A stretch of 29,114 nt of DNA from assembly GCF_000485595.1 (NCBI RefSeq), contig NW_014577208.1, positions 196,286 through 225,399 on the forward strand, written 5' to 3'. This document shows, piece by piece, positions 24,001 to 29,114 of the stretch. The notes below the pieces were generated by a model. That model was not told where the DNA came from. It was given only the letters and a program-made list of their open reading frames with translations, and made no database searches. The DNA is from Priapulus caudatus (Eukaryota; Priapulida; Priapulimorpha; Priapulimorphida; Priapulidae). Position numbers and translations under genes: made by a program. How positions within the stretch are numbered: the first letter of the stretch is position 1; each line of letters begins with the position of its first letter.

Positions 24001-24378
24001 TGCGAGAACAAGCACATACCGAACTACATCGTGACGATCCACCTCGTCGGCACGCGCATCGTCGTCGGCGACGTGCAGGAGAGCTTCCACTTTGTGCGCT
24101 ACAAGCGCGACGAGAACCAGCTGATCGTCTTCGCCGACGACACGTTCCCGCGCTGGATCACGTGCGCGGCGCTGCTCGACTACGACACGATCGCCGGCGC
24201 CGACAAGTTTGGCAACGTCGTCACCGTGCGGCTGCCGTCGGACGCGAACGACGACGTCGACGAGGACCCGACGGGCAACCGCTCGCTGTGGGACCGCGGC
24301 TGGTGCAACGGCGCCGCGCAGAAGTCTGAGCTCGGCACCAGCTTTCACGTCGGCGAGACCGTGCTCTCGCTGCAGAAG
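21067..24378 (+). CDS. SF3B3: SF3B3 (splicing factor 3B subunit 3 / SAP130) coding exon 1
   Basis: This exon encodes residues 1 to 1104 of splicing factor 3B subunit 3, a scaffold of the SF3b complex in U2 snRNP that helps recognise the intron branch site in the nucleus; the family is also reported in SAGA-type complexes. The protein starts MFLYNLTLQHATGITHAVHG and is colinear with animal SF3B3 throughout. By family knowledge it folds into three beta-propellers, with an MMS1/DDB1-like N-terminal half and a CPSF_A-type C-terminal region from about residue 800. Recognisable blocks include the acidic helix MAEEMKEAAGDEEKELADEM near residue 820, LRIYDLGKKKLLRKCENKHI near 970, and FADDTFPRWITCAALLDYDT near 1020. 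The start has A at -3 and matches the family N-terminus. The exon ends CTGCAGAAG|GTGAGG in phase 0. It has no intron over 1,104 codons and contains no TTA, CTA or TCA codon. Confidence 0.96.
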
Positions 24379-24843
24379 GTGAGGAGCGACATCGTGCGGC
24401 GGCGGCACGGAGGATGGCGATCGATCGTTCGCTGGCGATTAATCGTTCGCGATCTGCGCTCCGTCCTATCGATTGTTCACGATCGACAGTTCGTCCGATC
24501 GAACGATCGGGATCGGCGGTCAGTCCGATCGATCGTTTGCGATCGGCAGTCTGTCCGATCGATAATTCGCAATCAGCGGTCCGTCTGATCGATCGATCGT
24601 TTGCATTCTGCGGTCTGTCCGATCGATTGTGTATTACATCATACACGATATATATATATTAGTCTACCAACCGAATGAACTTATTTAATGAGTTACAACC
24701 GATTATAGTCAATCATTGATTAGTTAAATGAAATCGGTGACCGACTAAGAAACTAACTAACTAATTTGATTGTATTCGATCGTTGGTTAGTCGAGTGCAC
24801 TCGACCGCACATAATGGAAATTTTTACTGATTTCTGCCACCAG
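24379..24843 (+). other. SF3B3: SF3B3 intron 1 (phase 0)
   Basis: A GT-AG intron between AAG|GTGAGG and TTTCTGCCACCAG|GTG. It is 465 bp. It contains a 30-bp minisatellite rich in ATCGATCG, a short TA run, and a stretch at 24672-24800 (CAACCGATTATAGTCAATCATTG) that resembles the AACCGAT...ATCGATCATCGGTT element upstream of the gene. Splicing is inferred from protein continuity with the family. Confidence 0.9.
24449..24630 (+). repeat. 30-bp minisatellite in SF3B3 intron 1
   Basis: About six imperfect tandem units of 30 bp (one of 34), each beginning ATCGAT and ending GTCCG or a variant, with internal near-palindromes such as GATCGATCG. In one frame it translates as a repeated V-R-S-I-V type peptide, but it lies inside the intron and is not conserved protein. 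Confidence 0.85.
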
Positions 24844-25016
24844 GTGACGCTGATTCCCGGCGGCTCGGAGTCGCTTGTCTACACGACGCTGGCGGGCAGC
24901 ATCGGCATGCTCGTGCCGTTCACGTCGCACGAGGACCACGACTTCTTCCAGCACCTCGAGATGCACATGAGGGCCGAGTATCCGCCGCTGTGCGGCCGCG
25001 ACCACATGTCCTACAG
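24844..25016 (+). CDS. SF3B3: SF3B3 coding exon 2
   Basis: This exon continues SF3B3 from VLSLQK in exon 1 into VTLIPGGSESLVYTTLAG, then VPFTSHEDHDFFQHLEMHMR and PPLCGRDHMSYR, all hallmark stretches of the CPSF_A-like C-terminal domain. The acceptor is ...CTGCCACCAG|GTGACG and the donor is ATGTCCTACAG|GTGGCT. The length is 173 bp: it enters in phase 0 and leaves two bases (AG) of an arginine codon that the first base of exon 3 must complete. The high GC content and G/C-ending codons match exon 1. The exon lies between two introns that both contain minisatellites. Confidence 0.94.
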
Positions 25017-25137
25017 GTGGCTCCTTCTGTTACGCGCGTTCGGTGTGGTTAACTCGTCGTTTCATAATCACTGCCGGCGGTGTCGCTGTGGTTTTTGTTG
25101 CGCATTGTTCGGTGTTGAATCTGTTGTTTCGCAGCCG

Positions 25138-25600
25138 CTACCATGTCGTACCACGTCGTCACCACCATGTCATACACGTCGTCACCACCATGTCATACAC
25201 GTCGTCACCACCATGTCATACACGTCGTCACCACCATGTCATACACGTCGTCACCACCATGTCATACATGTCGTTACCACCATGTCATACATGTCGTTAC
25301 CACCATGTCATACATGTCGTTACCACCATGTCATACATGTCGTTACCACCATATGACGTACACGTCGTCACCACGATGTCATACACGTCGTCACCACCAT
25401 GTCATACACGTCGTCACCACCATGTCATACACGTCGTTACCACCATGTCGTACCACATCATCACCATGTCATACACGTTGTTACCATCATGACGTACACG
25501 TCGTCACCACCATGTCACCACTATGACGTACACGTCGTTACCATCATGTCGTACCACGTCACCACCATGTCATACACGTCGTCACCACGTCATATAGGCT
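25138..25600 (+). repeat. 23-bp minisatellite near the 5' end of intron 2
   Basis: About 20 tandem units with a dominant period of 23 bp and core ATGTCATACACGTCGT followed by CACCACC. Units at 25259-25350 share T variants (ATACATGTCGTTACCACC), which suggests local homogenisation. The core resembles the spliced exon2/exon3 junction ATGTCCTACAG|GTCGT. Because 23 is not a multiple of 3, all three frames stay open and give repetitive peptides that are not real protein. Confidence 0.93.
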
Positions 25601-25901
25601 GCACTCGTGGTTGTATCCAGTGCTTGAATTCTGGATCGCTCCAATATTAAAATTTGGGCAATAAAACTTTCGATCCATTTGCGGGGAAAAATCCACTAAC
25701 CCGAGTTTCCAATTTCCTATTCCAACTGCATACTTGTATCAGGGTGGGGAGTGTAGTAGGTGTAGAAGAGATTGCAGGCATTAGAATTTTTTGTGAATCT
25801 GTGGATTTGAGAGTCCCTTTGGTCAATCCTGTGAAACATTTCAATTTGATGATAAAATTGGGTGGGGTGGTAATAGTATACCTGGGTTCGTTTATTGAGG
25901 T

Positions 25902-26010
25902 CATGTGTGTGTGTATGTGTGTGTATGTGTGTGTGTCTGCGTGCGTGCGCGCGCGTGCGTGCGCGCGCGCGCGTGCGTGCGTGCGTGCATGCGTGCGCGC
26001 ACGTACATAT
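25902..26010 (+). repeat. Alternating purine-pyrimidine (GT/GC) tract in intron 2
   Basis: GT/AT-rich repeats are followed by an uninterrupted 72-bp alternating purine-pyrimidine run at 25939-26010, mainly GCGT and GC steps. Such runs are classic candidates for left-handed Z-DNA. No coding content. Confidence 0.9.
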
Positions 26011-26504
26011 TTTCATGATTGGCGTGATAATGTTAACACAGTTGGCAGTCCACACAGGACTTAGGCACTGGGGCTATTTATGGTGTTCCATAATTGCCAT
26101 CACGCTTTGTGCTCAGATCACGAGTCCCCTATATACGACGTTGCGCTCGCTATCGCACATTTCTGTTCCGCAATTGCCGTCGCATATTTGTGTTTCATAA
26201 TTTCCGTTGCATCCTGTATTTTGAATCCTTTGTACTACAATGCTACCCTTTTCAACCACGACAATGCGCATTTTCAACTGCGATGTCTCCCTTTTAAGCC
26301 ACGACAATGTCCCTTTTCAATCATGATGTCGTGCATTTTCAATCATGAAGTCGCTCTTTATTAAAAGTCGCATGGAGTGAGAAAAGTAGAATGCAACAAA
26401 AAAGATGCTGGCATCGAAGACTCGAAGAAATAAAAAAGATCAGCCTAGTCTAGCGTTGCATGCACTATGTGAAATACGCGAGAGCCACAGCTCAGGAATC
26501 TTCC

Positions 26505-27194
26505 CCTCTCTCTTCCCGCAGGTCTTACTACTTCCCCTCTCTCTTCCCGCAGGTCGTACTACTTCCCATCTCTCTTTCCGCAGGTCGTACTACTTCCTCT
26601 CTATCTTCCCGCAGGTCGTACTACTTCCTCTCTATCTTCCCGCAGGTCTTACTACTTCCTCTCTTTTTCTCTCTCTTCCCGCAAATCTTACTGCTTTCTC
26701 TCTCTCTTCCCGCAGGTCTTACTACTTCCTCTCTTTCTCTTCCCGCAGGTCTTACTACTTCCCCTCTCTCTTCCCGCAGGTCGTACTACTTCCTCTCTCT
26801 CTCTTCCCGCAGGTCTTACTACTTCCCCTCTCTCTTCCCGCAGGTCGTGCTACTTCCTCTTTCTCTCTTCCCGCAGGTCGTACTACTTCCTCTTTCTCTC
26901 TTCCCGCAGGTCGTACTACTTCTCCCTCTCTTTCTTCCCGCAGGTCTTACTACTTCCTCTTTCTCTCTTCCCGCAGGTCTTACTACTTCCTCTCTCTCTT
27001 CCCGCAGGTCTTACTACTTCCTCTTTCTCTTCACGCAGGTCGTACTACTTCCTCTCGCTTTCTTCCCACAGTTCGTAATACTTCCTCTTTCTCTCTCTTC
27101 CCGCAGGTCTTACTACTTCCTCTTTCTCTCTTCCCGCAGGTCTTACTACTTCCTCTCTCTTTCTTCCCACAGGTCGTAATACTTCCTCTCTCTC
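26505..27194 (+). repeat. Tandem array of 3' splice-site units at the end of intron 2
   Basis: 21 units of about 31-36 bp. Each has a CT-rich tract, TTCCCGCAG (TTCCCACAG in the last one and one other), then GTCGTACTACTTCC or GTCTTACTACTTCC. The AGs end at 26521, 26552, 26583, 26614, 26645, 26715, 26748, 26779, 26812, 26843, 26876, 26909, 26943, 26976, 27007, 27038, 27071, 27106, 27139 and 27172. One further unit, near 26683, has CAA instead of CAG. The 14 bases after each AG are the expected first codons of exon 3 (G-TCG-TAC-TAC-TTC-C, completing R-S-Y-Y-F). So the array multiplies a polypyrimidine tract, an acceptor and an exon start. Confidence 0.93.
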
Positions 27195-27350
27195 TACTTC
27201 CCCGTGAAGAACGTCATCGACGGTGACCTGTGCGAACAGTTCAACTCGCTCGAGGCCGGCAAGCAGAAGTCGATCGCCGAGGAGCTCGACCGCAATCCAG
27301 CGAGGTGTCGAAAGAAGCTGGAGGACATCCGCACGCGCTTCGCCTTCTAA
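27173..27350 (+). CDS. SF3B3: SF3B3 last coding exon (C-terminus), with in-frame TAA near the acceptor
   Basis: The end of SF3B3 is clear from 27195: YFPVKNVIDGDLCEQFNSLE, then KKLEDIRTRFAF and the stop TAA at 27348-27350 followed by TGA. With exons 1 and 2 this gives about 1,215 residues, the normal family length. The start is problematic. Family members read R-S-Y-Y-F-P across this junction. Here the nearest acceptor, CCCACAG|G, is followed by TCG then TAA at 27177-27179, then a 15-base repeat remnant before TAC TTC CCC. Any in-frame use of an upstream acceptor also reads this TAA. At 27297-27313 the sequence reads P-A-R-C-R-K-K where the family has a P-x-E-V-S-K-K type sequence. One base is missing before 27299 and one extra A lies in the A-run at 27311-27313, so the frame is restored. 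These may be assembly errors or real damage. The exact exon start is uncertain. Confidence 0.8.
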
Positions 27351-27600
27351 TGAGAGCGAGCGCGCACGTGTGCAGGAGACGGAGGTCACGGAGGTCTTTT
27401 TATCTGGCCGCCGCCGCGCGTTGCCTTCCTAATGAGGACGGCGACGCGCGAATGTGCAGCAGATGGAGGTCGTGAGGTCACGGACGCCCGCTCACGCTTC
27501 GCATTCTAATGAGTGAGCGAGCGTGCGAATGTGCAGCAGATGGAGGTCGTGAGGTCACGGACGCCCGCTCAGGCTTCGCCTTCTAATGAGTGAGCGAGCG
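27320..27600 (+). repeat. 77-82-bp tandem repeat containing the SF3B3 stop codon
   Basis: The genuine gene end (TTC GCC TTC TAA TGAG, stop at 27348) is followed by three further units carrying the same motif: CCTTCCTAATGAG (TAA at 27430), TTCGCATTCTAATGAG (27507) and TTCGCCTTCTAATGAG (27584). The 28 bases ending at the stop match between the real exon and the third unit at about 23 of 28 positions without gaps, so the repeat includes the last nine or so codons (D-I-R-T-R-F-A-F versus D-A-R-S-R-F-A-F). Confidence 0.88.
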
Positions 27601-27670
27601 AGCGCGTGTGCAGGAGACGGAGGTCGCAAGGTCACGGACCCCGCCTGCCACCCGCCACCGCAACCACGCA

Positions 27671-27775
27671 GATCGCGAGGTCAATGAGCTCGCCTGCGGC
27701 CGCTCGCCGGAGGTCGCGAGGTCAATGACGCCCGCCGGAGGTCGCGAGGTCAATGACGCCCGACTCGGCCGGAGG
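27671..27775 (+). repeat. Short GAGGTCGCGAGGTCAATGACG repeats downstream of SF3B3
   Basis: Three copies of a roughly 28-bp unit with core TCGCGAGGTCAATGA, the first diverged. They continue the AGGTC-rich theme of the stop-codon repeat just upstream. GC-rich; no gene. Confidence 0.75.
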
Positions 27776-28996
27776 CTTGCCTGCGACGCCCGCACGTTGA
27801 CGCGGGAACGATGCTATGAGCCGGCGCGGGGGGGGGGGGTGCGCGACGCGAATCGGAGGTCGCGAGATGCTCGGCGGGCGGCGGCGGCCAAAAGTCGCAT
27901 CGTGCGAAAACGATTTCACAGCGAGATGTGTGCCTCGGCTTAATTTCATCGGTTTCTCAATTCACCGCAGGGTAGTGCCATGTGCGTGTTGAAGGCTGAG
28001 TTCTAGGCGTTTGTGCTTCCGGTGGTTACAGCTGAGCTAATGGAAAGGGTGTCCTTCAAATACTCACAAAAGAAACAAGATATTACCAGAGTCTTTAGCT
28101 AGTGGACGGGAAGCAGAGGAGCGTGGGGGGGGGACACACTGGGCGCGACTGTCAGTTGGCCCGAATGTATAATTGCATATGCATTTACCAGCTCTTCCCC
28201 ATTCAAATGAGTTTACTACCGGCCTGACACGCGGTTTGTATTTCTGTCCACCAGTGGTTACATTTTATTCGTTTCGCACTGTTTAAGTTACCATATGGGG
28301 CTGTGTATTGTAAATTTTGTTGGTGATTAAGTATCCATTAGTCTGTTTGCCAACGTGGAATTGTCTGCCGCTGTCCGAGCAGTGTAACACAGGAAAGCAC
28401 TTTGTAAAAGTGAATGCATTATAACACCCGTGGCGTCAGCAGGTGTACCGCATGATAATATATGTGAGCATTTACATTCTACAGCAAATGGATCTAGGCC
28501 GTGGCGGGACGATGGTGCAAAGTGAAATGCATTTTTTGAACTTCGTGTGTAAACAGGTGATTAATAGGCGTGGGCTGCAGTGCTAATGATGCTTCGACCG
28601 TAGGTGTTGCTATGCGCAAACATCTCCTATTTTCACTAATCGTCGAGTTTTGCTGGAGGGTTGCTGTACTGGCGCGTGGCACAGCCAGTGCCGAGTTGCT
28701 TGGCTGCAGTAATTGCAGTATTGTATATATCCTCGACATGAATGCCGAGAGCATGTAAATCTTTGCTGTGTTCTCTATACTATGAACGTGTAGTACATAC
28801 GTTTCATTTTCATGGTGCAGAGCTGACGCACTCTTCATTTCCGTTTCGTAGCTGTACTTGTTAGTAACACAGCATATGATACGGTCCGAGTTGATTGATT
28901 GAATTTTAAGCTGCTAATCAGATAAAAAAAGTGCAGATATTTTACTTTAGGCGATATTACTTGTTTGTTTTTTATGCGAATTCTGACATTTAAATG

Positions 28997-29002
28997 AATA
29001 AA
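28997..29002 (+). promoter_or_regulatory. Possible polyadenylation signal AATAAA
   Basis: This AATAAA, in an AT-rich context, is the first canonical hexamer I see downstream of the SF3B3 stop. It would imply a 3' UTR of about 1.65 kb. A closer variant signal cannot be excluded. No gene is seen in the rest of 27776-29114; it contains a G10 run near 27830, a G7 run near 28127 and otherwise unremarkable sequence. Confidence 0.3.
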
Positions 29003-29114
29003 AGTTGCGAATCACGTCGTAATGCTATCTCGCGAATTTCTTGTTAAATTACCAATTAACAACAGATTATGTAGATGTATAATCACGCAAACGCGAGAAA
29101 TCGTGATTACATGC

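Larger units (their letters stand above)
25017..27172 (+). other. SF3B3: SF3B3 intron 2 (phase 2), built largely of tandem arrays
   Basis: This intron runs from TACAG|GTGGCT to one of many possible CAG acceptors; the end given is the one nearest exon 3. Its contents in order are: unique sequence, a 23-bp array (25138-25600), AT-rich sequence with no gene seen, an alternating purine-pyrimidine tract (25902-26010), unique sequence with loosely repeated TTTTCAA-CACGACAATG motifs at 26240-26350, then the 3' splice-site array (26505-27194). With no single clear acceptor, the 3' end must be set by RNA data. Confidence 0.75.

Noticed and set aside
20878-24408. 1,176-codon ORF on the minus strand
   Set aside because: It is codon-aligned with SF3B3 exon 1 and stays open only because TTA, CTA and TCA codons are absent in the sense gene. 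Its translation is arginine/leucine/valine-rich without any recognisable domain.
24766-25526. Repetitive ORFs ending in MSYTSSPPCHTRRHH-type peptides
   Set aside because: One contains real exon 2 read through into the intron; the remainder is the 23-bp array open in all three frames.
24449-25600. Regularly spaced repeats that might suggest a CRISPR-like array
   Set aside because: Units are directly adjacent with no unique spacers, and the setting is intronic in an animal gene.
26405-27226. Open frames of 240-273 codons rich in RRSYYF and FPQV repeats
   Set aside because: They are translations of the 3' splice-site array and pyrimidine tracts in intron 2; the frame shifts every unit and no protein family matches.

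Overview
The window is eukaryotic nuclear DNA, almost certainly from an invertebrate animal. It holds one recognisable protein gene, the U2 snRNP splicing factor SF3B3 (SAP130), on the + strand at 21067-27350. It has GT-AG introns, long AT-rich stretches, abundant microsatellites and minisatellites, MITE-like inverted repeats, a CCCTAA-type (TTAGGG) telomere-like patch and a 374-base assembly gap. I cannot name the species. The SF3B3 exons are very GC-rich, with an extreme preference for G or C at third codon positions, while the flanks are AT-rich or simple-sequence.

Layout. 1-360 is a copy of sequence that reappears at 13616-15660. 783-924 is a hairpin of two perfect 30-bp arms around telomere-like repeats. 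1285-3127 holds three tandem copies of a dispersed repeat; the second is interrupted by a 482-bp MITE whose 3-bp target duplication can be read against the two intact copies. 3128-6459 has no recognisable gene. 6460-7799 (block B) and 12052-13495 (block A) recur at 17148-19640 in swapped order (A then B), next to the N gap. 8100-11040 is about 3 kb dominated by AC/GT repeats. 13750-14770 is a 26-bp satellite in which most units carry a consensus CCAAT/NF-Y box. 15660-16773 is low-complexity and inverted-repeat DNA up to the gap. 19641-21066 is the upstream region of SF3B3.

SF3B3 consists of a 3,312-bp intronless first coding exon, a 173-bp second exon and a short last exon. The most interesting signal is here. 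The intron and 3' ends are built of tandem arrays that look like copies of the gene's own functional boundaries. The last 660 bp of intron 2 hold 21 copies of the 3' splice site plus the first codons of exon 3. A 23-bp array near the 5' end of intron 2 resembles the exon2/exon3 junction sequence. The last codons and stop codon of the gene are repeated three more times downstream in 77-82-bp units. As assembled, the acceptor nearest exon 3 is followed by an in-frame TAA, and exon 3 also carries a pair of compensating indels. So either the array has damaged the C-terminus or the assembly is wrong at the repeat.

No other protein gene, tRNA, rRNA or CRISPR array could be supported. The remaining ORFs are microsatellite translations or shadows of SF3B3.
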